Positions 14,101-29,100 of a stretch of 64,000 nt of DNA are shown one piece after another. This DNA is from Phoronis australis. Its lineage: Eukaryota > Phoronida > Phoronidae. The notes beneath the pieces are model-generated. The model was not told where the DNA came from, did not search any database, and worked only from the letters and a program-made list of their open reading frames with translations. The stretch is from contig NMRA01000340.1 in NCBI GenBank assembly GCA_002633005.1, positions 188,978-252,977 on the forward strand. The letters run 5' to 3'. Each line of letters opens with the position of its first letter. The stretch's first letter is position 1. A program made the position numbers and the translations under genes.

Positions 14101-17100
14101 AAATTTCTATTTTCTATCTTTGTAACACAGACCTTCACTCCCTGTGTGTGATTTTGACTGCCACACCTGTTATTCCGATACAACGTATGTTAGGGGAATA
14201 CCTCAGACAGGTACCATGTGATTCTTAAGTTGAATAAACCTTATAGTCGTTTTGAACAAGTACGCATTTTTTCAATGACAGTATCATTTCCACGGAGTCC
14301 TTGTTTAATTCACCACCAGATGCCTTTGCCTTTCCTCACCTATGCCTGTCCAAGGGGATTTCCCCCAGGGCTGTCATTAAACTATTTTTCATTGTAATGT
14401 CATGGAAAACACCCACAGTGACTGCCTAATTGTTGACGGAGGTAATTAGCATGTAAAGGCAAATACTCTATTAATTTGTTTCGTCTATTGCGCACACTGT
14501 TTAACTTCGCAGTTTTGTTTTGAACACACACACGCAAACCTAAGATTTAGTACGGATGTTTGGGTTTTCACTTTCAAAGACTTTGTCAAGTTGAGTTAGC
14601 AATTTTGTTGTTGCTTAAATGGTTTTGTGCGGGAGCACAGACCTGTGGATATTAGGGGCTAAAGGAGGAAGGAGGTTTGAGTCAAGGCTAGCCGGCATGA
14701 GCTTGCTGAATGATGGAGTGCACGATACAAGCCCAAAGAGCCGAACGACAGAGGAAGGAACTTCTGAGAGATTTCAGTCGTTTGGTGAGGTCACGCTGTA
14801 GTTAGTCCACGTCATTGCTTGTGAAATTTTTATACAACATTTGGTTTGGAGAAAAGTATTAATATATCTTTTTTTCTTTNTAAACCTTACAGTCGTTTTG
14901 AACAAGTACGCAGCCTTTGCCTTTCCTCACCTATGCCTGTCCAAGGGGATTTCCCCCAGGGCTGTCATTAAACTATTTTTCATTGTAATGTCGTGGAAAA
15001 CACCCACAGTGACTGCCTAATTGTTGACGGAGGTAATTAGCATGTAAAGGCAAATACTCTATTAATTTGTTTCGTCTATTGCGCACACTGTTTAACTTGG
15101 CAGTTTTGTTTTGAACGCACACACGCAAACCTAAGATTTAGTACGGATGTTTGGGTTTTCACTTTCAAAGACTTTGTCAAGTTGAGTTAGCAATTTTGTT
15201 GTTGCTTAAATGGTTTTGTGCGGGAGCACAGACCTGTGGATATTAGGGGCTAAAGGAGGAAGGAGGTTTGAGTCAAGGCTAGCCGGCATGAGCTTGCTGA
15301 ATGATGGAGTGCACGATACAAGCCCAAAGAGCCGAACGACAGAGGAAGGAACTTCTGAGAGATTTCAGTCGTTTGGTGAGGTCACGCTGTAGTTAGTCCA
15401 CGTCATTGCTTGTGAAATTTTTATACAACATTTGGTTTGGAGAAAAGTATTAATATATCTTTTTTTCTTTTGAGTCTGGTACATTTATGAGCGCTTACTT
15501 AGGCTATATCATTTTAATACATTTTTCTGATTTTATTTCTAAATTATTTTTTGGGCTTTTGATGGTTGTAAAACTCCTGTTGCACTTTTTAAAGAAATCA
15601 TGTTGTTGTCTGTGGTTTTCATTTTCATGAATTACGTATTCTGTTTTAAGATCTAGCGTACTCATAATCTATCTGTTCTTAATGCAATTCAGGTTTGCTA
15701 AACATTTTGCCAGATATGTAAAAATTCAGTGCTTTGATGTAATTAGCGGATAGTGTCTGGCTCTCTGAAAAAAAAAACAATAGTGGCTTGATCATGAAAA
15801 CTGATGTAAATTAATGATTCTGAAGTTATGAAAAAGTTTTTATAGCAAATGTGGTTAATTTGAATAAAATGAAAATTTCTCCACCTTTTGAATTTAGATT
15901 CTGTGTTGTGATTTAATCTTAAATTAGAATGTGACTATTCGTAATAGATTTAACTAAAAGTAGGATAGACAAGTGAAATAATATGTTCTTATCTTTCAAC
16001 AGCTAGTAAAGATAATTTTCTTATTATCTCATAGACATCATAAAAGACGATTTAGTAAAGTTTCCCTTATATACAGCTACGCAGCCTTCCAAAACAGAAA
16101 ATGACAACTTTTGTAATAATAACTGTACGAAAAAAAATTGAAAGCTTAGAGTGAACTGCCACAGGGTCCTGGAGCTCAATCAGCATATGTTGGGTTTGCA
16201 TGATTGTAAAAATTGCCAGAAAGAGTCCCAGTACTTTTTCACGCAACGTTTTACTAGGAAAATGCTTGCACCAGGACACAAATTTGCTGGGAGTCTGAAT
16301 TCCACCGTCAAATTTGTCACCATTAATACTGAGGAAATTTATGCACTCGATTGGATTCCAAGCTAGACTGACCAATGGTAGAAACGTATGTTCCAGCACT
16401 AATTTATTGAATTAGCAAACGGATCTTGTTAGTATCACCGGGTATTTTCAAGGCTTTGCTGTAGGGTCTGCATAATTTGCAGGGTTTCAGGATGGCACAG
16501 AGATGCAACGGGATAGTGGAAATATTTCTTATGGCGTGATTTGTGCGAAATTTTGGAATTCTGAGATAGTGGGAATGTTGCTGCCGTGCTGTTATGTGTG
16601 CTTAATAATATAATCAGGTTGCTAATGCGTTGTTATGAGGTGTGTGGGTGGCGGTGATGATGTAAAATTTCACTTGCGTAACATTGTGATGCAGGAATTT
16701 TCCAGTCAGTCGCCACCATGGAATAACTCTGCAATCATTAGATCTTAGCCCATTCGTGTTCTTCACTAATTGAATGCTACAAAAATACTGGCTTTTAATT
16801 AGTTTTGCATTGAAACTTGAATTGTTTTTAGTCACCTAGTCTTAGGTAAAACTTGTATGGTATTGTTGTAGTCATCCACTCAAGCTAAAAATTTGATCAT
16901 GTTAGTCGTCAGCCCTAATAGCTGAAACTTGAATCATTTTATTCATCAACTCTAGCTAAAGATATTCAGTCTTTTGTTGGGAGTTTTATTAGTAATATTC
17001 ATTTTTTATTGAAGCATTTATATTTAGTGCCCATCGTAATATTTAATGTGCTTCCTGACCCTTCCTCTGTTAGGAGATGTAATGTTCATCTTAGTCACTC

Positions 17101-20100
17101 ATCCACCTTTTTGTCTCTTTTATGTATCACCCAACTGAACTGAATTCTAGTTTATTTAAAAGTGAAAATTTTAAAAAATTGGGCGCTAGTCCAGACTAGT
17201 ACGGTGTTCACCTGATAACTAGTTAAGTATGTATTGACTGCCGAACTTTTGAAAAACTGCAGTTAAACAATTGTAATGGTACCTACAAAAACAATGTTAT
17301 GAGAAACCTTGTGTGTGTGTCACGCTTTGTTACGTTAGAGTCCTATTGCCCTGATTGGTTGATAATTTCGATTTCGCGGGTTATCAACAGATGATGTGCA
17401 TATGATGAGAAAATTTTTTTCATCACAAGCTAAGTATATATAGTGTTGATTGTCAGCCAATAGATGTCCTCGTTGTTGAAGATGAATGCCCTGCTGCTGC
17501 AGTCACTAAATGAAGCATGAGTTAAGTCTATAATCCTATAATGTTTCCAATTGTCAGGTTGAATGAAACAAGTCAGCCTTGTGTCAAACATGATGAGAGT
17601 CCCTTGTTTTATTAGGACTAGACATTTAAAGTACTTGATGTGACTGTAAATGTAGTTTAAAAGTGCATTTCACCTTGTTTAGGCCTTTTGCTCAGATAAT
17701 AAATTTGGTCTTGTAACGCTGTGATAAGATTACATTTTCATTACCTACAAGAACATGGAATTCATCAATGACCCAAAAAAGTTCTTCACAGTTTATTAGA
17801 GTTTAGCCAGCCATAATTTTGCAAATCCGAAAGTAGCGCATGACATTGCCTGTGAACTTAACCAACAAGAACCATCGGCAACTCAATAAAATGTTTCAGA
17901 GCTAATGCAGGGGTGGGCAAAAATTGCGAATTTGAAAATGGTGCTTCTACTCATTACCTTTGAAATGAAATAGAATCCTGTCGCGATTAGGATTATAAAA
18001 AGACTGGATTTATGAGAGTCTAAGGCCTAATTCGATTTTTTTTCGTAGCTAGCTAAACAGGGCGAAATTAAACTTTTATTTTGTGGAATTGTAACAAATA
18101 ACAATTGAAAACTGCCCTGGCAATTTCTAATCTGATTGAACGTCAGGTCAATATTTGCATTTAACCTTTTGTTAAAAGGCGGGTCAATATATATAGTCAA
18201 TTTTAATAGTGATCACAAGCTACCATGTGGCTGTATTTACGGCATATCAAATAACAATGGACAAGATGAATTTTAATTAAACTGATTAATCTGTGAAAAC
18301 AAAATGGTATGCTGAAAAATTAATGAAATTTATTAAATGATATGTGCTCATTATTCAGTACAAAGCCGAAAACCTGTAAACTATTCTACAGACTTCAGCG
18401 CAGTTCGGAAGACCTTTTTTCTTTTTTAAGTGACTTCCTGCCTGCCTCTGTTAGTTGTAATTGTCTGGAAGCGGAAGTCTACTCCTGGAGGACTCGAATC
18501 GTAGACTGTTGTGACAATTATCTGTCTGCTGGTAGAATGAAGGTTGAATTCTAGTTTTAATATTTACCCATTAGGCTGTGCACCAATGTATTGATCCTGG
18601 CTGTAAATATAGCGTTTGTTTGATGTGACGCCAAATGAAATCACGCCCAATCGGAGTGAGGCTGAATGTTCTGGCAATAATCAGTGATGAATGAAATGAT
18701 TGAGTTGGCAAGAACTAAAGTCTGACAGAGATCTATTGGTACAAAGATGTGCTGACGTATTTAAAGATTAAAACTTGCCACTGGGACTAGAACGCACTTA
18801 CAAGTTAGGCTTGTGAGCGTTGTTTTTTATTTTTTTATTTTATTTTATTCATTATCTTAGCATTGTTTCAGTAACCACAGAAAGAAGAGCAATACAATAG
18901 AAACAGAATTTGCCAAAAAACATAGCTTGCAGTCCCATTGCTACTACAATAAACTTAAGTAATTAGGTCGTATAATCATTATCCTTTCCTTTGTGTTTTT
19001 ACAGTAAAACTCAGTGACTGCAATGAGATTTGATAACTGAAGAATAAATTTATGTTGTGAGTTGTCCTTCACCATAGAAAGATACCTTTCTTTGTTGCAG
19101 ATAATATACCGTAATGTCACCTACTGAAAGTAAATTTCTCCCTACATCGCCAGGTGGCAGCACTGGTGCTGGGTCCCATGTGATCAGTGATATTTTTTGG
19201 CAAAACTGCCCTCTTAGTAGTCAATATTTACTGGAATAATGTCTGCGTGAAAGCTGCTGCACTTCGTCACTGGAGACTCTCTTATGTTCCTTGCCAATCG
19301 ATCAACACTTTCTGTTCACTTAGGCTCCCTTATCTTTAAATATGGTTGGCAACGAGTTCAGTGCACCCAAATTAGGAGCATATTGTTACCTGTGCATGAA
19401 TCATGAACGGTCGCTTAGGATTTTTGCCAAGCGATTCCAACTCTTTCTGTAGTGCTTTCTCAGATGTGTGGGATTGTTACCAGATCGCCAAATTAAATCT
19501 GAGGTCACCAAATTGAGCTCTGATCTAACTGAACTTCTGACCAAGTCTAAGAATCACCGTGATTGTCGTAGTTTTGAATTGTGTCGTAAGAATTCATTAA
19601 TTTCTGACAGAAATGATTTCCAGAATTGGTCTTTTAATGTTCACAAGCTTCTAACAATATTGTGAATGGTTACAATTTCTCGAGAATATTGTCTGATGGT
19701 GTGTATAGAATAGATCTTAAAAATGATATACCATTAATCACATGCTAATTTATCTTTTATGAAAAAAATTACATTTGTTGGCCATATTGTGTGTTACCGT
19801 CAATTGGTGGAATTTTACCATACTCCTAATTAAAACTGGTTGCTGGGCTGAGTTTTATAATAAATTATTAAATTGGAAAAATACACTTTGTAGCCAGACA
19901 TAGATTCTGGCCTAAAAACGGATAAAACGCCGAGTTTATGATGAATATTGATTGTGCTGTTTTGGAAGCCGCTGCTCGTTCGCAAATTTGTAGAAACTGA
20001 CCACAATCACCATGTTTTTCCACAAAGTGAGTTCTGTAATTAGATTGCACGTTTTTTTCTATGCCGTTTATTGCATTGATCTGGCTGGCTCTCTTTGGGT

Positions 20101-23100
20101 AATGTGATGTGCTCATCTAGATTTTAATGTTTAAACATGCCACTTACCCTCCATTCAGTACCCAGTGTGCATTGCTTGCTGTATCACTTCACCCTCCATT
20201 CAGTACCCAGTGTGCATTGCTTCCTGTATCACTTACCCTCCATTCAGTACCCAGTGTGCATTGCTTGCTGTATCAAGTACTTAGGGATACCAGACAAAAG
20301 CCATTTAGCAATAAAACAGTGTCATGGTGATTGAAATACTCCTTGCAGGCGGAAAGTGTTGAATCCTTCTGTGGATTTGTGCCTTGGGATGATTCCAAGC
20401 ATATTTTTCTAAAATCTTAATGTTGTCTTCATGCCTTCAAATTGCCAGTGTTTTGTGGTTTGATGAGACAAACGATTCACTCAAAAATATGCAACATCTC
20501 GAACGTCCTAGAACGAACAAAATTTTCATGTCCTCTGGCAGTCTTGCACACCAGAATTTGAAATTGGGTCAAGCCATATTGCCCCCTCTTGTTGCTCACC
20601 AGAATTCGAAATTGGTGTTAAGCCAAATATGCTTTTGTGCTGTCACCACCCTAAGGAGTTATACACAGTATATAATATTTCCAATTGTCATAACAATGCA
20701 CTGAACCTGCATAGCGTTGCCAAGCATTTGAGGCAAATCTCTGCAAAAATACATAATTGTGCATTTGCTGGAGTAGCACATCCATTAACAACGGATTGGG
20801 CTCCTGATGCAAAGTGTCATCATGTTTGTCCACTTGACGACATTAAAACTTTATGTTAATCATAATTTAATTATTGCTCATAGACAGATGAATGATGTTC
20901 TTGACAGCTTGTCCATTCTGAAGGCTTCCTTGGTCAATAGTTTATTGGATTATCAACAGGAAGTTGGTTTGCCTAGAGTGAAGTGTCAGTCTACAGGGCA
21001 ATCTAACCCCCCCCCCTCGGTCTTTTATTTGCAATGGCATTGTTCTCAACTCGGTAAATGCCAATACCCAATTTCTGATGTAAGACCAACGTTATGAAGT
21101 ACACTTTCTGGCTAGATGGCGATACAGTAGTTGGCAAACAGAAATTTTGTACGAAGGTTTGATGCAGTGAGATTTCCTAGTATTTTTTCTGAAATTCTTT
21201 GTGACCCTCAAATTGCTACTGTAAGATAATGAGACGAGTAACAAGAAAATACCATTTCAATTATGCTTCGTCCCTGTCAGTTGGACCATCCTTGCGCTGC
21301 GAAATTACAAATTGAGTCGAGCAAAAGACGCTTTCGACTTCTCTCAGTGGTGTGGATGTGGATGGTTCTACATTTCAATTTTTCATTTGTCCATTTCATA
21401 ACTTGCTGTTTTAAGTTGTTTTATTGGGTAACAATCACTTTGAGAACCTTCATCGAATACAAGTCATCAAACTGGTTCTCAAAATCCGCGACCCCTGTAA
21501 ATGACTATTGCCATTTCCGTATTCAGCCAAAGTCTACTGCCTCTCTCTCTTGTACGTGCCTAAGAAAAAATATCCAGCTTCAGGACTCTGAAATGAGCTT
21601 GGGTTAATGTTTCAGGTGTTTTTACAAGAAATTGTAACCTTGTCTTATAATATGAAGCCTTTTCAATTGAGATTTCAATAGAGTGTGACAGTATTGGTTG
21701 CGTCTGACCAAGATATAATGTGGTTTTTGTTCAAGCCACCTGGTCTGTTAAGGTAGATCTATGGACTTTTGTTGGAGATTCCTTCCTTGTAAATCTAGTA
21801 AAAAGGACTTATTGTTGCTGTCTGTTTCCTTTGGGGGGACATAATCAAGGCCTATATCATGTTCCTTGTTTTTTTTGTTCCTTGTGATTTTTAACAGTCA
21901 GGGACACATCCAGAAATTTTCAATACAGGCAAATGGAAGTTATGAAATGCCTTTAGTAGGACTCTAGAAAATATGCAAATTTGACTGATTTCTGAACACC
22001 ATGTCTCAGAAATGGGTGATTGAATTGATATGAAATGTTGTGAAGTAAGCACTGTTCTCAAGTTTGCTGTTAAGAATTGTTTAGTAAATGTTACACTCAC
22101 TTTTTGCACGAGGGGCTAAAAATATAACTTATGGTTTCATGTAAAAACTGAAGGTGGATAAAACATCTTAGAAAATTGTGATTGTATTTTTGAGATTTTG
22201 TCTTGTTCATTCATATAAAAGGAAATTTGTTCACTTTGTTTTACTATCAAATTTACTTTTCTTTTTTGTAAAATTTTACCTAAGACATGGTCATGTGGTA
22301 AAATTATTGATGGATTGGTTAAAAATCAACAGTCAAATTCTTCAGCCTTTCGGCCACTTTCAGGAAGTCTTTACTTTCTTTGAATTAAACTCTAGTTTTG
22401 TAGATGTTTGGCATATTGCATAGGTATGTCCATAAGGCCGTACATAACCATATAGCAACCGTTACCAATAAGCCCGCTTCAAACATTCTACAAATGAGGA
22501 GGTGGCACTTTCCATCTCTGCCATCTGTTCCACCATGTATAATACGCTCAACAGTCTGGTGTCCATTCAACACACCAAGTAAGGTTTCAGTCAGTTTTAG
22601 CCAAAAAAATCTGAAATTTTTTAGTTATTTTCAGGAAGCAGATGATCCTAATTAAATGTTTCATATAAGATACATTGTTGTGTTGCATGCTCTCTTGGGC
22701 AAACCCATCATGCAAGGGAGAAAATGTTTGCCTAAAGTTTAAAACAATTAATATGAAATAATTTGATGTTTGTAAGTACATGAGAACATTTTCTAAACTT
22801 TCACTTAATTAATATCCCAATGTATCATTTTCTTTCAAAACATCGCAGGTGATCAGCTGCTCTGCTCAACAGTGATCTATGAATGCTAATATTTGTTGAG
22901 GCTTTGTCTCTAGTTTTAAATGTCTTGTTTGTTTAGCTATTCTAGACTTATTTGTCTCCCAGTGTTACCATGAGATGGGCACTGCATTGACTCTCAGTAT
23001 GGTACTTCATTTGTTCAGGAATGAGGCGCATGTATTGATTCTAACTGGTAGAGTCATCTATGTAATCAATACAAACGAGAATAGAAAAGATTTTAACCTT

Positions 23101-26100
23101 TGTTTGGATTCTTTAAGTTCTATTTTTCACCAGAGTCCAACTTTGGAGAGTGTATTGGCTACACTAGTGTCAATACACATTCCCTCCACTTAATTATTCA
23201 TGAAGTTGTGAAGAGAATCAATTATTTAGTGTTCCCTTACCGTTGCATGGTATGACTGAGATCTGAGGAGTCGCTGCTGCTGCTACTGCTACTGCTGCCT
23301 CAGTTGTGGGAGAGACGCAGTTATAGAGGTTGGACGTGTGCTACAATTAGGAGCTTGGCTGTTGCATTTATCTCACCTGAATATAGGAGGTCTGGCGTAC
23401 GCCTACAAAAGAACAGTAATCGAGGAACCCCATTGGATGTCCTGAAAGGTGTTAGCTCTGTTCACCACACTTGCACTTCACAGCTTGTGCCTATTTTTAA
23501 CCTCAAGACTCAGCGAGCTATTTTATTGAACGTCTTTCAGTTGACTGAATCGGTTTGTGCCAAGGAATCTCGCTCTGTTATAGTTTAATGTTGTCAAAGA
23601 GTAATTACATTGCTTTGTTTTGATGCCGCCCACCGTCGCAGTTGGCAGGATATTAAACTGTTGAGGCGTCGTGTCCACTAGTACGTTTCATGCACAGTTA
23701 GTTTGAGCTGCAGCGTCGCAGAAATGCCTGAGGAAGAACAACAACCCAAGGTCGGCCCCGACGGGGAACCCATAGTAGTGGAGGAGATAGAATTAACCGA
23801 GGAACAAAAAGAGGCTCGTGCACTGCAACTACAGATAGATGAAGGAACTAACGAAGTAAGCAGTAGTGGCCATGCTTGTCTCAGTTTTGACACCATTATC
23901 TCGCATTCGTCCTTAAACGGGTATTTGTTACCTGCCATTCTTCTGTAAGGCTCTCTACCGACAATTGATTTCTTTATACCAGAGTGCTAACCGACATACT
24001 CATACATTAAATGCACCTTACCTGGTTGTTTAAGGCATGTAATTAGTGCGTGTAACTCCGCTTAATTTCTGGGTAGTGTTAATGAGTAGTGTTTGGTATT
24101 GTGTTACAGATTTTTCTGTCATCACATTTTTGCACGGTGCAAGACTTTATCAAAAAGATTGGAATGTTGCATGAAAGCTGACTTTCATTTCTGTTAAAAT
24201 AGTTTAAATTTGATTTAAATTGAATTATTGGAAATGCTTTAGGTAAGTTATAATATGTGCATTTAATGTGTGCAGTTCGAATCTTTCTCAAATTCTAAAG
24301 TAACCTTTATATCCACACTAGACATTAAAAATAGGTCTTTCACAAAAAATTTAATGCATATATTGACTCGGTTACCCTTTGCAAGAATCCACAAACCCAC
24401 AGAAATGCAATCTTGTCAAAGTGAGTTCTTGCTGTAGGAAGTGAATTCAATGATTGCGAAATAGCTGCAAACATGTTCCTAACACACTAAATTTGTGCAG
24501 CAGCTGTAGAATGGGTATAAATTAGTCTGTTCTCACCACCAATGATAATTCAGCGATTGTATGTGTGCATGTGTGAATGTCTCAGTCTTTGGTGGATATT
24601 GATCTATTGATCATGTGAACACAGTTCAACTTACAACTAGTTGTTACATGCGTACATTGTCCTCAATAATTACTCTATAGTCCAGCTGCCACTGGACAAT
24701 CCGCCAACTGAAGAGTGGTCAAATGTCAACCTATTGTGTCCCCCCCTCCCCCCTCGTTACTTATAGAGATGTAGTTTTATTGGTAAAGGTAGAGGCAAAC
24801 TTAATTCCGCTGTTCCCATGTATTTTGAAATTGCAGAAATATTTCGGAAAGAAATACCCGAGATTCATTCCAAAAATGGTCGTGCCCCCAAAGGATTCAT
24901 AAATACCAAAAAGGTTGCCCCTATTGGCAGACACGGACACTGACACTACACAGTCAGTGCAGTACAACTCAGGCACCAGCACCAGAGGTTTTATGATACA
25001 GAAAAGAATAGGAATTTTAGTAAAATCAACAAACTGACCATAAATTATCCCCCCCTTGCTGGGTATTGATGCACAACATCCGTGTCCTAGTAAAAATTTG
25101 CTTGAAAAATACTCGGGATTTTTCTGCCAATTTTCTCATGGGGACGACACTTAATTATAAGTCACAACTTTCATGAACTGTTCAGTTTTACTGGAAATTG
25201 GTTGCAATAATTGAGTTCTGTTGAATAGTAATTCATTCGATTTATGAAAATGGTAATGAATAGTTAATCAGTTTCAGTCAGAGTGCTCTCGCTGTGCTAG
25301 TAGTAGTTTCAGGGACTCTACACTTAGTATACAGTGATTCTCCACGTTTGTAGCTCACTCACCTCATTTCCCACGACGAACTATTTGGAAAAACAATATT
25401 TTGTCCCTCACTTATTTCACATGAGGCTCACTTGGTGCGAATAGTTAACCTCGCCAAATTCACACACCCTAAGTTTTGCACCTCAGAAATATGTCAAGGC
25501 AATGAATTAACAGACCATCCTACAAAATGTCCAATTTGGCCAACTTCAGAACATATCGTATTAATCAATGTGAGGGTCTATCAAAATATAGGACATATGA
25601 TTTTCTTGAAAGAAACTCAAAGGTTCCTTGGCACGATAACAAAGTGATCATTTTAAAAAGTGTAACAGCATTTTTGAAATTTCATCTTGATCATTTATAT
25701 TAAACAAAATTAGTATATGATATAGTTTGGTACAAATGTGTCTTTTTGTTAAAGCTCTATGGTTACGTAACCCAGTTAATGACAGGTGGACAAAAATCAA
25801 AAATAAAATTATGTAGGCTTACTGCTTTCAGAAATAATTTACTTTTTTGGAGTTATAAAGTATAGTGCTGATATTTGGCTAAGTGCGCAGACTTGTCTAT
25901 GAGGTCATACATAACCTGAAACTGACCTTGTGGTTTATTTATAGTTTCATGGTATTTGTTTTGCCCAACTGTTTCTAGGTAATTGTTGCCTTTTTTGTTG
26001 TTTATTGGTTGGTAAAACCTTTCTAGGTCAGGGAGCACTGATTGTACCTTGCCTACAATGGATGACCTATGAGCCTGTGTTGGAGCCAGCCACCCATGTG

Positions 26101-29100
26101 CAACCAATAGCACCTGCCTCATTGTACTCGGACAATGAGTTTTTACCTGTTGAACATTTTAACTTGGCTTTGTTTGGTTGCTAAGTTTATTTTAGGGACA
26201 TTTTTGTCCACGAGTGTTTATACTGCACAGTGATGATGTTTGTCTGAATTTTTTCAATATTTACGAATGGAAGCAAGAAATTATGTGCTGGAGCTGGTAA
26301 TCGCAGAACAGAAGGTTAATGTTTAGATTCTCGTTGTTAGTTGTTTTGTCTGTTGATTTTCTCTTTGTGTTTCCTTCTGTTGGCCTGTTGACGAATGGGT
26401 ATAATTATGCGAGAATGCTGTATCAACAGTTAGAAGTGAGACATTCAACTGGCTGTTTTCACTTGCTTCCAGTTTTGCCTATCAAAGCAACGGTGTTTAA
26501 GGTTTTATCCAGTGATCAATCACAACCCCTGTGGTACTCGGTATGTCTTTTTTAACTTTGTTTTATATGGATTTACAATTATGTCACTCACACGGCTCAA
26601 AAGTCTGCAGAGTTTATGTAGTTCCATGTTATAGAGCGCTCTTTACTTCTAGAAGGTTTTGTTTTTTAAGATTTCCAGTTGTTAAAGCAAATTACAAATT
26701 TAATTAGATTTAAAAGTCATGATTTTTTAGTATATTTTGTTTATCGTTAGATAAATCAGTTTTTCTAGTTGTCATTTGATATTACCGTATCCACCGAGAA
26801 GTTGTATTGTGAAAATGGATTTCGTTTCTGCATGAAATGTACCTCGTGCTGGATCCTATTCACCATATCACTGTCTAACAAGTCATTTCAATTCATATTA
26901 GCCTGTCCCAGCTTTTATGATCTTTTTACTACAGTCATTTTGTTATACGCTTTGACCTCTGTGTCAGAGGTCCGAAATCTGCTCTTGGAAGGGTCTTCAA
27001 TGAACTGGGATTCTGTTCATTAGTGTGTTTGTTTTGGTATGTGGGTGTGTGTCGGCATCCCTGGCTGGTCGTCTTTTGTCTGGTGTATCGCCTAAGCCCC
27101 TGAATGGATGTTCGTAAAATTTTGCAGACATTGCGCAAATTTTCTTACGGATTCAACTACCACTGTGCCACCTCAGGGGCAATTTCAATTTTGTACATTG
27201 GTCTGTGCATCATAATGCTCTGTGTTGCTCTTGTACTTTTTTCAGTGAAACTGAAGCATTACGTGCACAGATTTAGTGAAAGTCAACCTAATGTAGCATG
27301 TGAAGTTTCAGGCGTGCTAGTCGAAGTTTTGTAATTTAAAAGTGTTGGCAATACCCTTGAGTTTATTTCTTAGCCATGTATTGATCAATTTTTACTGAAT
27401 CACACACACGCAAAGGAAGTTCACATCCATGCCCGAGTTTAACTTTTGATAACTTAGATTGTTTAGACAAAGTGACACTATTAGTGAATATTTTGTTTTT
27501 GCCAAACCTGAAAGATAAATACAAAAACTGTATACCAATGAGTTTGTTCTTGCAGTCAAAGATGTTATCTTTAACGGTGTCGGGAGGGTAGTTTTCTAGT
27601 TTTCGGCAGGTAAAAATCTGGTGACATAACAGATAACTTGGTAACTTGCAAACAATATGTTGTAAACAACTCTTGTCACTTGAGCAGACCAGAACTCAAA
27701 TTACTAATCAGGTTTTTTGTCCTCAATATGCTTGAGCTGACGTATGCCCCTCCCCCCAAAAATGGATTTGAAAAGCATCTGCAGCGCTGTTGATGAAATG
27801 TGGGAATTGTTTATGAATGACTTGAACAAGACCGACAAGACCGGGATTGAAAGTTTTTGAGAGCAGTGACAATTTTTTTTTGAAAAAGCTGTAACAAATT
27901 GTTGAAAAATGCCAGAATGTTCTTTATCAAACAGCAAATGACTCGGAAATAGTTTGTTTATATTTTGTCAAGTTTTAAGTCATTTCTAATATTCTGTATA
28001 ATAACATTAAACACAAATCATTTCAAGGAGGAACATATCAACCTGATTAGCCTTTCAACCTCCCTTAAAAGTGCTCATCAATGGTTTAGGACTCACTAGT
28101 AGCTTGTGGTGTCTTTCTTGTGCAGTAACTGTTATCTAAGATCCCAGACTGGGGTAGAGCTGTTTGTTCTGTAGAATATGCTCTTGTTCACCAAAAGCAC
28201 TTCATGTTTTGGCACCAACACATGATATAAATCAATATGTGGCGGTGCGCTGATAGCAAGATGCACAACTAATAATTTACCCAGAAAATTTCTGTCAGTT
28301 GGTTGATGAGTGGGCTTATTGATTGTTCTGCGGTGGTTCCTTTTGGTCAGGATGACAGTCTTTGATAGATAGTCAAGACATCATCAAAATTAAATGAAGG
28401 AGTGCATACTTAAAGCTGGTGGTTGAAGTCTGTTAATTTTCATGAAAAATTAATTGGAGCAAAAACTGGCGCATGTAAATGGGTATTTGTAGGTGTTGGT
28501 GTTTGTCTCTGAACAACGGGTATTTGTAGGTGTTGTTGTTGGTCTCTGAACAACGGGTATTTCCAGGCATTCAGATGTTGGTCTCTGAACAATGGGTATT
28601 TCTAGTTGTCTCTGAACAACGGGTATTTCCAGGTGTTGATGTTGGTCTCTGACCAGCGGGTATTTCTTGGTGTGAATGTTTGTCTGACTCAATAACAACA
28701 AAACTAATACTTCTGAGTGTTAGCGATGTTGTTTAAATGGGAACTTGTTTTTTTCGTCTTGATCTCTGATCAACAGTTACTTCAAGGTGTTAATCTTAAG
28801 ACAATAGGTACTTCTAGGCTATGACCCTGCCCTCCAAGTGCTGTGGTGGTTAGCGTAGTATGAAGATTGGCATACAATGTGTTTTACTGTAAGGATATGA
28901 ACATGGTCAAGTCTACATGGAATTATTATTGATTGTGTTCACCAGTTAAGACTGATGTGTTACTGCACTCCAGGGGTCTTGGTAGAATAGGAAGTGGGTA
29001 GAGTGATTCATATAATGATACACTGTTCAGGCCTCATCATAAGCAAGTAAATTCTCAAAAATACACTTAGAAAAAATAATGTACGTGTAGAAAAGGGCAT

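Larger units (their letters stand above)
11119..23723 (+). other. intron between exon A and exon B; no gene recognised
   Basis: It is noncoding and AT-rich. It holds the MITE at 12467-12977, the assembly pair at 14235-15470, the tandem repeat at 20141-20275 and the diverged MITE copies at 21430 and 21936. The overlapping open frames at 16067-16399 on both strands have no recognisable motif. Confidence 0.6.

Noticed and set aside
14619-15392. Two identical 60-codon open frames
   Set aside because: They are one sequence seen twice because of the assembly duplication. There is also a weak tRNA-like B box (GGTTTGAGTC), but it is too poor to call a SINE.
16067-16399. Open frames of 110 and 71 codons on opposite strands
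   Set aside because: No recognisable motif in either, no matching neighbouring exons, and deep inside a SNARE-gene intron.
23304-23588. 94-codon frame upstream of exon B
   Set aside because: No conserved motif, ends before exon B, and is in a likely promoter or leader region. At most an upstream open frame.
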